Source: Roseicyclus mahoneyensis
GTDB lineage: Bacteria; Pseudomonadota; Alphaproteobacteria; Rhodobacterales; Rhodobacteraceae
Length of the DNA stretch: 64,000 nucleotides
Assembly (NCBI RefSeq): GCF_003148775.1
Contig: NZ_QGGW01000005.1
Coordinates: 186,001-250,000 of the forward strand
Reading direction: 5' to 3'
The notes under the pieces were generated by a model, which had not been told where the DNA came from, ran no database searches, and worked only from the letters and a program-made list of their open reading frames with translations. A program made the translations under genes and the position numbers. Positions 1 through 8,612 of this stretch are shown here, piece by piece. How positions within the stretch are numbered: the stretch's first letter is position 1; every line of letters begins with the position of its first letter.

Positions 1-1141
1 CCAATTGTCGGGCGGGCAGCGGCAGCGCGTGATGATCGCCATGGCGCTGGCCAATGGCCCCGACCTGCTGGTGGCCGATGAACCGACAACGGCGCTCGAT
101 GTCACCATTCAGGCGCAGATCCTCGATCTGCTTGCCGATCTGAAACGCGACATGGGGATGAGCCTTTTGTTCATCACCCATGACCTGACCATTGTGCGGC
201 GGATCGCCGACCGGGTCTGCGTGATGCAGGGCGGCGAGATCGTGGAACAGGGCCGGACGGAGGAGATTTTCGCCAACCCGCGCCACCCCTATACGCGCAA
301 GCTCCTCGCGGCAGAATCGACGGGGGGGCCCGATCCGGTCGCGCCCGACGCGCCCGAGATCGTGGCGACGGACAACCTGCGCGTCTGGTTCCCGATCCAG
401 CGCGGTCTGATGCGGCGCACGGTGGGGCATATCAAGGCGGTCAATGCCGCCACGCTCAGCGTGCGGGCGGGCGAGACTGTGGGGATCGTGGGCGAAAGCG
501 GGTCGGGCAAGACGACGCTGGCCTTGGCCATCATGCGGCTGATCGGGTCCGAGGGGCCGGTGGTCTTCATGGGGCGCGACGTGCAGGGGCTGCATTCGCG
601 CGAGCTGCGCCCGATCCGGCGCGACATGCAGATCGTGTTTCAGGACCCGTTCGGCAGCCTGAGCCCGCGGATGACGATCGAACAGATCGTGGCCGAGGGG
701 TTGGAGGTGCATGGCGTGGGCCGTGAGGACCGGCGCGCGCAAGTGGCAGCCATTCTGGGGGAGGTGGGGCTCGACCCTGCGATGATGGACCGCTACCCGC
801 ACGAGTTTTCGGGCGGCCAGCGGCAGCGCATCGCAATTGCGCGGGCGATGATCCTGCGCCCCAAGCTGGTGGTGCTGGACGAGCCGACATCGGCGCTTGA
901 TATGACGGTGCAGGTGCAGATCGTGGAATTGTTGCGCGCGCTGCAGCGCAAGAACGCCATTGCCTACCTGTTTATAAGCCACGACCTGAAGGTCGTGCGC
1001 GCGCTGAGCCACAAGGTGATCGTGATGAAGAACGGCGATGTGGTGGAAACCGGCGAGGCCGAGGCGCTGTTTGCCGCGCCCAAGCATGCCTATACGCGCG
1101 CCCTGCTGAAAGCGGCCTTTGGCGAGGTCGGGGCGGCCTGA
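1..1141 (+). CDS. Peptide ABC transporter ATP-binding protein, two fused ATPase domains (5' partial)
   Basis: This is the ATPase of a dipeptide/oligopeptide/nickel-type importer that couples ATP hydrolysis to peptide uptake. The gene enters from the left edge: the reading frame is open from base 2, and the first visible residues are the LSGGQ signature of the first ATPase domain, so its Walker A lies outside. Visible are the first Walker B (about residue 21, [10 protein letters not shown]) and the oligopeptide-transporter C-terminal region with the RHPYT motif. A complete second ATPase domain follows, with Walker [10 protein letters not shown] near residue 163, an FSGGQ signature and [12 protein letters not shown]. 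Two ATPases in one chain (DppD-DppF or GsiA style) are common in this family. The permease and binding-protein genes presumably lie upstream. The substrate cannot be told from the ATPase. The gene ends 18 bp from the convergent hemN. Confidence 0.93.
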   Translation, partial: QLSGGQRQRVMIAMALANGPDLLVADEPTTALDVTIQAQILDLLADLKRDMGMSLLFITHDLTIVRRIADRVCVMQGGEIVEQGRTEEIFANPRHPYTRKLLAAESTGGPDPVAPDAPEIVATDNLRVWFPIQRGLMRRTVGHIKAVNAATLSVRAGETVGIVGESGSGKTTLALAIMRLIGSEGPVVFMGRDVQGLHSRELRPIRRDMQIVFQDPFGSLSPRMTIEQIVAEGLEVHGVGREDRRAQVAAILGEVGLDPAMMDRYPHEFSGGQRQRIAIARAMILRPKLVVLDEPTSALDMTVQVQIVELLRALQRKNAIAYLFISHDLKVVRALSHKVIVMKNGDVVETGEAEALFAAPKHAYTRALLKAAFGEVGAA

Positions 1142-1159
1142 AGCCGCCCGGAGCCGTCG

Positions 1160-2515
1160 TCAGATCGCCGAGGAATGGCCCTCGGCGCGCATCTCGTATT
1201 CGTCGAAGCCGCGCGCGATCATGCGGGCCAATGGCCGACCTTCGGTCAGGATCTCGAAACTGTCCGTGCCGGTGCGGGTCACGCCGGGAAACTGGTCTGC
1301 GACCTTGCGTTCCAGCGCGGCCAGCTCGATCTCGGAGATGTCGAAGTCACGCCGGATCTCGGCGTTGTCGATGCGGAACTCGCACATCAACATCTCGATC
1401 AGACGGGAACGCAGGCGGTCCTGCCCCTTGAAGGCGTGGCCGCGCCCGGTGGCCAGTTCGCCCGCGCGCACCGATTTCTGGTAGGTGGCGGTGGAGCTGG
1501 CATTCTGCGCATAGCCTTGCGGAAAGCGCGAGATGGCGGATGCGCCAAGGCCGATCAGCACCTCGCAGGTGTCATCGGTATAGCCCTGGAAATTGCGCCG
1601 CAGGTGCCCGGTGCGGGCGGCAACCGCCATGCTGTCCTCGGGTCTGGCGAAATGGTCGATGCCGATTTCCTGATACTGGTCCCACAAGAACAGGCGGCGC
1701 GCGGTCTCGAACAGGTGGAGGCGCGCCTCGGGCGTGGGCAGCGCCTCGGTCGGGATCATCGCCTGACGCTTGGCCATCCAGGGCACATGGGCATAGCCGT
1801 AGAGCGCGACCCGGTCGGGCACGAGTGACAGCAGCATCTGCACCGAATCGGTGATCTTTTCCTGGCTCTGATTGGGAAGGCCGAACAAGATGTCGGCATT
1901 CAGCGAATGGATGCCTGCGCGGCGCAACGCCTCGACCGCGTCGCGCGTGACCTCATAGCTTTGCAGGCGGCCGATGATCTGCTGGATGTCTGGGTCGAAA
2001 TCCTGCACCCCGATCGAGGCGCGGTTCATGCCGGCGGCGGCCAGCGCGTCGATGCGGGCGGAGTCGATCTCGTTGGGGTCAACCTCGACCGAAAACTCGA
2101 CATCTTGGGTGAAGGTGAAAGCCGCGCGCAGATGCGCCGACAGGTCCGTCATCATCGCAGCCGACAGAAGCGTGGGCGTTCCGCCGCCCCAGTGCAGGCG
2201 GGCGACCTCGACCCCTTCGGGCAGAAGGCGGCCCATCGTGGCAATCTCTTGTTTCAGCGTGTCGACATAGGCCTGAACCGGCGTGTCGGACTGGACGCCC
2301 TGCGTGCGGCAGGCGCAGAACCAGCACAACCTGCGGCAGAACGGCACATGCAGGTAGAGCGATATTCGCGCGCCGGGCGGGATGTCGCGCAGCCAGTCCA
2401 GAAAAACGGGGCCGTCCACGTCATTGGAGAATTTCGTGGCGGGCGGATAGCTGGTGTAGCGCGGGACTTTCGCGTCGAAAAGGCCGAGCCGGCGAAGTTG
2501 ATTGACGTGTTCCAT
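1160..2515 (-). CDS. hemN: Oxygen-independent coproporphyrinogen III oxidase
   Basis: This radical-SAM enzyme oxidatively decarboxylates coproporphyrinogen III to protoporphyrinogen IX without oxygen, in heme (and, in phototrophs, bacteriochlorophyll) synthesis. The 451-residue protein has the HemN N-terminus with YTSYPPATKF, then LYLHVPFC and the CxxxCxxC cluster motif (C60, C64, C67, with an extra C69). A glycine-rich SAM-binding stretch follows (GGGTPT) and a HemN C-terminal domain. The open frame continues far upstream, but the start at 2515 (MEHVNQLRRLGLF) fits the family and leaves an 87-bp promoter region shared with divergent fnrL. That region carries a perfect FNR box, so anaerobic activation by FnrL is expected, as in Rhodobacter. 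Confidence 0.95.
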   Translation of the reverse strand: MEHVNQLRRLGLFDAKVPRYTSYPPATKFSNDVDGPVFLDWLRDIPPGARISLYLHVPFCRRLCWFCACRTQGVQSDTPVQAYVDTLKQEIATMGRLLPEGVEVARLHWGGGTPTLLSAAMMTDLSAHLRAAFTFTQDVEFSVEVDPNEIDSARIDALAAAGMNRASIGVQDFDPDIQQIIGRLQSYEVTRDAVEALRRAGIHSLNADILFGLPNQSQEKITDSVQMLLSLVPDRVALYGYAHVPWMAKRQAMIPTEALPTPEARLHLFETARRLFLWDQYQEIGIDHFARPEDSMAVAARTGHLRRNFQGYTDDTCEVLIGLGASAISRFPQGYAQNASSTATYQKSVRAGELATGRGHAFKGQDRLRSRLIEMLMCEFRIDNAEIRRDFDISEIELAALERKVADQFPGVTRTGTDSFEILTEGRPLARMIARGFDEYEMRAEGHSSAI

Positions 2516-2551
2516 TGTTGTAACGTTCAAATCGAAACGCGCCGTTTGTCC

Positions 2552-2565
2552 TTGATCTGGATCAA
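2552..2565. promoter_or_regulatory. FNR/FnrL box between hemN and fnrL
   Basis: TTGATCTGGATCAA is a perfect match to the TTGAT-N4-ATCAA consensus. It lies 36 bp from the hemN start and 37 bp from the fnrL start, so it could serve both divergent genes (activation of hemN, autoregulation of fnrL). Confidence 0.9.
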
Positions 2566-2602
2566 GCGAGCCCCGTTGCCGACAGGCAGAAGGGACACAT
2601 CC

Positions 2603-3346
2603 ATGGCACAACGTCAGGTTGCATTTCCGCAGGTCGACTGCGCTGAATGCCCGATCCGTCACCGCGCCGTTTGTGCGCGCTGCGAGAGTGACGAGTTGGA
2701 GCATCTGGAGGCGATCAAGTATTATCGCAACTACGAGGCCGGGCAGACGATCGTCTGGGCGGGCGACAAGATGGATTTCGTGGCCTCGGTCGTGCATGGG
2801 GTGGCGGCGCTGACCCAGACGATGGAGGATGGCCGCCGTCAGATGGTGGGCCTGTTGTTGCCGTCCGATTTCCTCGGACGCCCGAATCGGGATCGGGCGT
2901 CCTATGACGTGACGGCGACCACCGATCTGCAACTGTGCTGTTTCCGCCGGGCGCCGTTTCAGGAGCTGTTGTCGAACACACCTCATGTCGCGCAGCGGCT
3001 CTTGGAGATGACGCTGGACGAACTGGATGCGGCGCGGGAATGGATGCTGCTTCTGGGTCGCAAGACCGCGCGCGAGAAGATCGCGAGCTTCCTGTCGATC
3101 ATCGCGCGGCGCGATGCGACGATAAATCCGAAGACTCGCTCGGGCGAGCTGGCCTTTGACCTGCCGCTGACGCGCGAGGCGATGGCCGATTACCTTGGCC
3201 TGACGCTGGAGACCGTAAGCCGCCAGATGTCGAGCCTGAAGAAGGACGGGGTGATCGTGCTGGAGGGCAAGCGCCACATCGTGATCCCCGATTTTGACGC
3301 GCTGCTGAGCGAGACGGGCGACGATTCGGACGGCGGCGTGTATTGA
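2603..3346 (+). CDS. fnrL: Crp/Fnr-family oxygen-sensing regulator FnrL
   Basis: Cytoplasmic [4Fe-4S] oxygen sensor that dimerises under low oxygen and binds TTGAT-N4-ATCAA sites. The protein is 247 residues, the usual FnrL size. Its N-terminal cysteines (C13, C16, C24, C27) are in the FnrL arrangement. A cyclic-nucleotide-binding-like beta-roll follows, then a C-terminal helix-turn-helix with the recognition segment ETVSRQMSSLKKDGVI. The start at 2603 was chosen because the family N-terminus begins there. It is divergent from hemN and next to the cco genes, its classic targets, and four matching boxes lie within 6 kb. The N-terminal clusters and the HTH are directly visible; the target assignment is inference from the boxes. 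Confidence 0.95.
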   Translation: MAQRQVAFPQVDCAECPIRHRAVCARCESDELEHLEAIKYYRNYEAGQTIVWAGDKMDFVASVVHGVAALTQTMEDGRRQMVGLLLPSDFLGRPNRDRASYDVTATTDLQLCCFRRAPFQELLSNTPHVAQRLLEMTLDELDAAREWMLLLGRKTAREKIASFLSIIARRDATINPKTRSGELAFDLPLTREAMADYLGLTLETVSRQMSSLKKDGVIVLEGKRHIVIPDFDALLSETGDDSDGGVY

Positions 3347-3359
3347 GCCGAGACTGTCG

Positions 3360-3379
3360 GGTGCGCCTGACGGCGCACC
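3360..3379. terminator. Hairpin between convergent fnrL and usp genes
   Basis: GGTGCGCC and GGCGCACC form an 8-bp perfect stem with a TGAC loop in the 59-bp gap between the two stop codons. There is no T-run, so it may be a weak bidirectional terminator or an mRNA-end stabiliser. Confidence 0.55.
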
Positions 3380-3405
3380 GCACCAAAGCTGGATAAGCGC
3401 CGCGC

Positions 3406-4245
3406 TCAATGCGCCATGAAGACCGGCACCGTTGCATGCTCCAACATGTTGCGCGTGGCCCCGCCCAATATCGCCTCGCGGAAGCGCGAATGGCCGTAGG
3501 CGCCCATCACAAGCATGTCGGCGGCGATGTCGTCGACATGGCGGGCGATGACCTCGGACACCCGCGAAAGCGTCTGGGCAAGGATCGTCACCTCGACCTT
3601 CACGCCATGGCGGCTGAGCATCCGTGACAGTTCCGCGCCTGGGTCCGACGCATCGGACGCGTGCCGTTCGGGGGCGACGATGCAGATGCTGACCATGTCG
3701 GCGGATTTGAGCAGGGGCAGGGCCCGGCGGACCGCCGTCATGGCCTCGGCGGACTCGTTCCACGCGACGACCACCTTTTGCGGGGTGGCGGTCAGGGGCA
3801 CGCCATCGGCCAGAACAAGCACGGGGGCCTGTCCCTGAAACATCGCAGACTCGACGACGACGGGCGCATCGGAATAGCGGCCCGGGCCATAGGGTTTGGG
3901 CAAGATCACCAGATCGGCAAAGCGCGCCCGGCGCGCGACCAGCCCGGTGACCGAGGCCGATTGCGCCACCAAAGCGTCAACGCCCCAAGTCAGGTCGTGC
4001 CGCCCCAGTTCGCTGCGGGCGGCGGCCTCGATTGCGGCGGCCTCGGCCTGGGCTTGGGCGATGGTCTCGTCATGCATGAGCGCGGTAGCACCCGCGAAGT
4101 AATAGCCGGTCTGGGTGCGGTCTATGCCAAGACACAACACATCGAGATGGGCCCCCGCCTCGGCGGCCAGCGGGATCGCGGCACCCAGCACCTCGGCAAC
4201 CTCGGCGGGGTCGGTCAGGATCGTGAGCATGGATTTGTAGGACAT
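3406..4245 (-). CDS. Universal stress protein (UspA family, tandem-type)
   Basis: A soluble 279-residue protein, about twice a single Usp domain. The N-terminal half has lost most nucleotide-binding residues. The C-terminal half (from about residue 155, KVVVAWNES) keeps the ATP-binding pattern [21 protein letters not shown] near the end. Such proteins help survival under energy limitation or low oxygen. The gene is divergent from ccoN, and the 199-bp shared region has two FNR boxes, so induction with the cbb3 oxidase is likely. This placement beside cco genes recurs in Rhodobacteraceae. Confidence 0.88.
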   Translation of the reverse strand: MSYKSMLTILTDPAEVAEVLGAAIPLAAEAGAHLDVLCLGIDRTQTGYYFAGATALMHDETIAQAQAEAAAIEAAARSELGRHDLTWGVDALVAQSASVTGLVARRARFADLVILPKPYGPGRYSDAPVVVESAMFQGQAPVLVLADGVPLTATPQKVVVAWNESAEAMTAVRRALPLLKSADMVSICIVAPERHASDASDPGAELSRMLSRHGVKVEVTILAQTLSRVSEVIARHVDDIAADMLVMGAYGHSRFREAILGGATRNMLEHATVPVFMAH

Positions 4246-4304
4246 GGCATCCTCCCTCGGTTTGGGGTGTCGCCGATACCTACGCTTGGACAGGACGCCG
4301 CACC

Positions 4305-4318
4305 TTGACCTGCATCAA
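4305..4318. promoter_or_regulatory. FNR box 1 upstream of ccoN
   Basis: TTGACCTGCATCAA matches TTGAT-N4-ATCAA with one mismatch in the left half. It is the box nearer to the divergent usp gene (60 bp from its start) and may serve it. Confidence 0.8.
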
Positions 4319-4337
4319 CCATCGCCAAGCGTTGCAT

Positions 4338-4351
4338 TTGACATGGATCAA
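4338..4351. promoter_or_regulatory. FNR box 2 upstream of ccoN
   Basis: TTGACATGGATCAA, one mismatch from consensus, is centred about 100 bp before the ccoN start codon. It is the likely FnrL activator site for ccoNOQP. Confidence 0.82.
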
Positions 4352-4444
4352 GGCCCCGTCGCCTCCCTTCGACGATGTGGGGACAGATGGAACAGCTCCG
4401 GACGGCTTTCGAGTCGGAACCGGGGCAGGACGAAGGGACGATCA

Positions 4445-6046
4445 ATGCTTGATTATGTGAAGCTCCTGATCCTCGGGCTGGTCGCGGTCTGTGCCGCGAT
4501 CGCGGCCAATTACGCGCGGGACGCGGCCTATCTGGTCCATGCGCTGCTGATCATGAGCGCTGCGGCCATCACGTTTGTCTACGTGCTGCGCCGCACCGGG
4601 GAGCCGAAGCTGGCCACGCCCCAGAACGAATACATGGACGGCCCGGTGCGCGCGGCCGCCATCGCCACGGTCTTCTGGGGCATCGTGGGCTTTCTGGCCG
4701 GCACATTCATCGCCTTTCAGCTGGCCTATCCTGTGCTCAATTTCCAATGGGCGGACGGATATCTCAACTTCGGCCGGTTGCGCCCGCTTCACACATCGGC
4801 GGTGATCTTCGCCTTTGGCGGCAACGCGCTGTTGGCGGCCAGCTTCTATATCGTGCAACGCACCTCGGCAGCACGGCTATGGGGCGGGGGCCTCGCATGG
4901 TTCGTGTTCTGGGGCTACCAGCTGTTCATCCTCATGGCCGCGACCGGCTATCTGCTGGGATCGACGCAAGGGCAGGAATATGCCGAACCCGAGTGGCTGA
5001 CCGATCTGTGGCTGACCATCGTCTGGGTTGGGTTCCTTGCGCTCTACATGGGCACGTTGATGAAGCGGAAAGAGCCGCACATCTACGTCGCCAACTGGTT
5101 CTTGCTGTCCTTCATCGTCACCGTGGCGATGCTGCATGTGGTCAACAACCTGCAGATCCCGGTGTCGTTCTTTGGCTCGCGGTCGGTCACGGTCATGTCG
5201 GGCGTGCAGAACGCCATGACGCAGTGGTGGTATGGCCACAACGCGGTGGGCTTCTTCCTGACCGCCGGTTTCCTGGGCATGATGTATTACTTCATTCCCA
5301 AGCAGGCCGAACGCCCGGTCTACAGCTACAAGCTGTCGATCATCCACTTCTGGGCGCTGATCTTCCTCTATATCTGGGCAGGTCCGCACCATCTGCACTA
5401 CACGGCACTACCCGACTGGGCCTCGACGCTCGGCATGGTGTTCTCGATCGTGCTGTGGATGCCCTCGTGGGGCGGCATGATCAACGGCCTGATGACGCTG
5501 TCGGGGGCATGGGACAAGCTGCGGACCGATCCGGTCTTGCGGATGATGGTCACCTCGGTCGCCTTCTACGGCATGTCGACCTTCGAGGGGCCGATGATGT
5601 CGATCCGCGCGGTCAACAGCCTGTCGCATTACACTGACTGGACCATCGGGCACGTCCATTCCGGCGCCTTGGGCTGGAACGGGATGATCACCTTCGGGAT
5701 GCTCTACTACCTGTTTCCGAAATTGTGGAACAAGCAGCGCCTCTATTCCTTGCGCGCCGTCAGCTGGCACTACTGGTTGGCCACGATCGGCATCGTTCTT
5801 TACGCCTCGTCGATGTGGGTGACCGGGATCATGGAAGGCCTGATGTGGCGTGAGGTCGACGATCAGGGTTTCCTCGTGAACTCCTTCGCCGACACCGTCG
5901 CCGCCAAGTTCCCGATGTATGTGGTCCGGGGTCTGGGTGGGGTGCTTTACCTGGCCGGTGGTCTGATCATGGCGTGGAACCTCTACATGACTGTCCGCAA
6001 GGGTGTCGTCCGTCGCGACGCCCCTGCCGCAGCCCCTGCAGAATAA
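4445..6046 (+). CDS. ccoN: cbb3-type cytochrome c oxidase catalytic subunit I
   Basis: Membrane catalytic subunit of the high-affinity cbb3 oxidase. It binds low-spin heme b, high-spin heme b3 and CuB, reduces oxygen to water and pumps protons. The protein is 533 residues, the normal family length, with many hydrophobic helices. Conserved histidines are visible: [10 protein letters not shown] near residue 116, the [10 protein letters not shown] and [13 protein letters not shown] motifs (CuB side), and [14 protein letters not shown] (heme ligands). The start at 4445 follows a purine-rich Shine-Dalgarno, although the frame is open upstream. It is first in ccoNOQP, with 13 bp to ccoO. Confidence 0.97.
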   Translation: MLDYVKLLILGLVAVCAAIAANYARDAAYLVHALLIMSAAAITFVYVLRRTGEPKLATPQNEYMDGPVRAAAIATVFWGIVGFLAGTFIAFQLAYPVLNFQWADGYLNFGRLRPLHTSAVIFAFGGNALLAASFYIVQRTSAARLWGGGLAWFVFWGYQLFILMAATGYLLGSTQGQEYAEPEWLTDLWLTIVWVGFLALYMGTLMKRKEPHIYVANWFLLSFIVTVAMLHVVNNLQIPVSFFGSRSVTVMSGVQNAMTQWWYGHNAVGFFLTAGFLGMMYYFIPKQAERPVYSYKLSIIHFWALIFLYIWAGPHHLHYTALPDWASTLGMVFSIVLWMPSWGGMINGLMTLSGAWDKLRTDPVLRMMVTSVAFYGMSTFEGPMMSIRAVNSLSHYTDWTIGHVHSGALGWNGMITFGMLYYLFPKLWNKQRLYSLRAVSWHYWLATIGIVLYASSMWVTGIMEGLMWREVDDQGFLVNSFADTVAAKFPMYVVRGLGGVLYLAGGLIMAWNLYMTVRKGVVRRDAPAAAPAE

Positions 6047-6059
6047 GGAGGGCCTGACC

Positions 6060-6779
6060 ATGGCACTTGAAGGCCACGCAAAGATCGAGAAGAACGCAAC
6101 CCTTCTGCTGACGCTCAGTTTTCTGGTCGTCGCGGTAGGGGGGATCGTGGAGATCGCGCCGCTTTTCTACCTCGAGAACACGATCGAGGACGTCGACGGG
6201 ATGCGCCCCTATTCGCCGCTGGAACTGGCGGGACGTGAAATCTACATCCGCGAGGGCTGCTACGTCTGTCACAGCCAGATGATCCGCCCGATGCGCGACG
6301 AGGTGGAACGCTACGGCCACTACAGCCTTGCGGCCGAAAGCCAGTATGATCACCCGTTCCAGTGGGGGTCCAAGCGCACCGGGCCCGATCTGGCCCGCGT
6401 GGGCGGGCGGTATTCCGACGAATGGCATGTCGACCATTTCACGGACCCCCAGTCTGTGGTCCCGGAATCGGTGATGCCGGCTTATGCCTTCCTGGCCGAT
6501 AACGTGCTGCAACCCACCTACATCGGCGACCTGATGCGCACGCACCGCATGGTGGGGGTGCCCTATACCGACGAGATGATCGAGATGGCGCAGCTGGATT
6601 TCATCCAGCAGGCGACCGATTTCGGCGATCCCGGCGTCGTGGAACGCTACCCCGGCGCGCAGCAGCGCGATTTCGACGGGCAGCCCGAGGTGACCGAGAT
6701 GGATGCGCTGATCGCCTACATGCAGATGCTGGGCACGCTGGTCGATTTCTCGACTTTCACGCCCGACGAAAGCCGCTGA
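6060..6779 (+). CDS. ccoO: cbb3-type cytochrome c oxidase subunit II (mono-heme)
   Basis: Membrane-anchored c-type cytochrome that passes electrons to CcoN. The 239-residue protein has one N-terminal membrane helix (about residues 13-35) and then a periplasmic domain. The domain carries the heme c site CYVCH (C67, C70, H71) in the family signature [16 protein letters not shown], with a later Met as candidate axial ligand. The start at 6060 sits just after a GGAGG-type site. Second gene of the operon. Confidence 0.97.
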   Translation: MALEGHAKIEKNATLLLTLSFLVVAVGGIVEIAPLFYLENTIEDVDGMRPYSPLELAGREIYIREGCYVCHSQMIRPMRDEVERYGHYSLAAESQYDHPFQWGSKRTGPDLARVGGRYSDEWHVDHFTDPQSVVPESVMPAYAFLADNVLQPTYIGDLMRTHRMVGVPYTDEMIEMAQLDFIQQATDFGDPGVVERYPGAQQRDFDGQPEVTEMDALIAYMQMLGTLVDFSTFTPDESR

Positions 6780-6794
6780 GGGAGGGACAGGCAC

Positions 6795-7013
6795 ATGGAA
6801 GACACCTACACCATCTTGCAGGTCATCGCGCGCAGTTGGGGGGCGATGTTCATGCTCCTCGTGTTTCTGGGGGTGATCTTGTTCACCTTGCGTCCTGGCA
6901 GCCGTTCGGTTCACCGCGACATCGCCAACATCCCCTTCCGCCATGATGATCGTCCGGCCAGCGACGACGACGCGCAGGCCCAGACCCAGCCCTTCAAGGA
7001 GGCGCGGCAATGA
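6795..7013 (+). CDS. ccoQ: cbb3-type cytochrome c oxidase subunit 3 (CcoQ)
   Basis: A 72-residue single-span membrane protein (helix about residues 14-34, then a charged cytoplasmic tail), typical of the CcoQ/FixQ family that stabilises the oxidase complex. A strong AGGGAGG-like site precedes the start. It overlaps ccoP by 4 bp (ATGA), indicating translational coupling. Confidence 0.92.
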   Translation: MEDTYTILQVIARSWGAMFMLLVFLGVILFTLRPGSRSVHRDIANIPFRHDDRPASDDDAQAQTQPFKEARQ

Positions 7014-7924
7014 GCGACCACAACACGCCCCATCCCGAGGAGCAGAAGCTGCAGCCGGGCGATCCCGACACCACAGGCCATGTCTGGGACGGGATCAAGG
7101 AGTTCAACAACCCGCTCCCGCGCTGGTGGCTCTGGACCTTCTACGCGACCATCGTCTGGGGAATCGCCTATACGGTGATGTACCCGGCCTGGCCGCTGAT
7201 CAATGGCGCTACACCCGGCATTTTGGGGTACTCGACCCGCGCGAATGTGGCCGAGGACATCGAGCGGTTCGACGCGATGAATGCCGACATCCGCACCCGG
7301 CTCACCGAGGTGGAACTGGCGGCCATCACCCCTGTCGACAACCCCGATCTCTACAATTACGCGATCCAGGGCGGGGCCGCGATCTATGCCACCTGGTGTT
7401 CGCAATGCCACGGTTCCGGGGCCGCGGGCGTGCAGGCGGCAGGGTATCCGAACCTGCTGGACGATGACTGGCTCTGGGGTGGCACGATCGACGACATCCA
7501 CCTGACGATCAGCCACGGCATCCGCAACGAGGATGATCCCGACGCCCGCTATTCCGAGATGACCGCCTTCGACGACATCTTGTCGGACGAGGAGATCGCC
7601 GCGGTGGTGCAATATGTCCGCAACATGTCCGGGCAGGAGGCTGATGTCAGTCTCGCCGCGGCGGGCGAGAGCGTCTACCTCGACAATTGTGCGGCCTGCC
7701 ACATGGATGACGGCACCGGCGACCGGTTTCTTGGCGCGCCCAACCTGACCGATGCGATCTGGCTTTATGGCGGGTCGGAAGCGGCGATCGAACACACGGT
7801 CCGGTATTCGCGCTTTGGCGTCATGCCGCCGTGGTCGGCGGATGCTTCGAGCGCCGGACGTCTGTCGGAAGATCAGATCCGCGCCGTTGCGGTCTACGTT
7901 CACTCTCTGGGCGGCGGCGAATAA
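7010..7924 (+). CDS. ccoP: cbb3-type cytochrome c oxidase subunit III (di-heme)
   Basis: Di-heme c-type cytochrome that receives electrons from soluble cytochromes for the cbb3 oxidase. The 304-residue protein has an N-terminal cytoplasmic segment with the family motif HVWDGIKEFNNPLPRWW and a membrane helix (about 40-60). Two periplasmic cytochrome c domains follow, with heme sites CSQCH (C130, C133, H134) and CAACH (C227, C230, H231). It is the last gene of ccoNOQP, followed by a strong hairpin. Confidence 0.97.
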   Translation: MSDHNTPHPEEQKLQPGDPDTTGHVWDGIKEFNNPLPRWWLWTFYATIVWGIAYTVMYPAWPLINGATPGILGYSTRANVAEDIERFDAMNADIRTRLTEVELAAITPVDNPDLYNYAIQGGAAIYATWCSQCHGSGAAGVQAAGYPNLLDDDWLWGGTIDDIHLTISHGIRNEDDPDARYSEMTAFDDILSDEEIAAVVQYVRNMSGQEADVSLAAAGESVYLDNCAACHMDDGTGDRFLGAPNLTDAIWLYGGSEAAIEHTVRYSRFGVMPPWSADASSAGRLSEDQIRAVAVYVHSLGGGE

Positions 7925-7971
7925 GTCAGCCCAGACAAAGGGTTCCGTCAACCCCTCCCGGTTGGCGGAAC

Positions 7972-8018
7972 GGCACCGGTCCCGGTCCTGTTCGCGCGTT
8001 TCCTACGGGACCGGTGCC
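7972..8018 (+). terminator. Perfect 12-bp hairpin after ccoP
   Basis: GGCACCGGTCCC at 7972-7983 is the exact reverse complement of 8007-8018, with a 23-nt loop. It begins 48 bp after the ccoP stop and has no T-tract. It probably ends or stabilises the ccoNOQP transcript before the next small gene. Confidence 0.6.
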
Positions 8019-8203
8019 ACACCATCAGCCGCCCCGCCGCCCGAAAAAGGGGCGCGCGGGGCGGACTTCGGTCACACGGGGCGAAAAACAGGATCCGCCA
8101 CGGAATAGCCGGAAACCTGCCCATGCAAAGCCGCGATCCGGCGGCAGGGTCTGACCCCAGACGGCGCCGACAACGGGGGCCGGGCTGTGCAGGAGTACCC
8201 GCC

Positions 8204-8449
8204 ATGAGTAAGCCGACGATGCGCGATTTCGCGCGCTTCCTGACCGCAGAGGATGGCGGGATGAGCGTGGAATGGGTCACCATCGCCGCAGCCTGCATGG
8301 CCTTGTTGCTGGGCACCTTCGCCATTGTGTCGGGCGGAACCGAAAACCTTGCCACGGATACCGCGCAACTGACGGCCAACATGGATGTGGCCAATGGGTT
8401 CATCACGCCGGTTCCCATCACCGCCTCGACCGACATAACGGCTGATTGA
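8204..8449 (+). CDS. Flp/Fap-type pilin-like small membrane protein
   Basis: An 81-residue protein with a short charged N-terminus (MRDFARFLTAEDGG), one hydrophobic helix (about residues 24-44) and a polar C-terminus. The junction resembles a type IVb prepilin: cleavage between G18 and G19 would put glutamate E23 at mature position +5, as in Flp pilins. Start at 8204 with an AGGAG site 7-12 bp upstream. No tad/cpa assembly genes are in the window. It stands alone between ccoNOQP and ccoGHIS. It could be an orphan pseudopilin or a small membrane protein resembling one; a function in respiration is not shown by sequence. Confidence 0.7.
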   Translation: MSKPTMRDFARFLTAEDGGMSVEWVTIAAACMALLLGTFAIVSGGTENLATDTAQLTANMDVANGFITPVPITASTDITAD

Positions 8450-8528
8450 GGCTCCGGCTCGGGCCCGGCCAGGGCTGGCGGCCACCCCGAAAAGATTGGC
8501 GCGGTCAATTGCCCTGTCGCGGTAGGGT

Positions 8529-8542
8529 TTGATCCACGTCAA
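8529..8542. promoter_or_regulatory. FNR box upstream of ccoG
   Basis: TTGATCCACGTCAA matches TTGAT-N4-ATCAA except for one base in the right half. It is centred about 77 bp before ccoG, indicating that ccoGHIS is also under FnrL. Confidence 0.82.
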
Positions 8543-8612
8543 GGTTCCGCCCGGCCCGTCCGCCTAGAAGGAGGGGGCGCAGGACCACGTCTTTCCCGGG
8601 AGCCATACCGTC

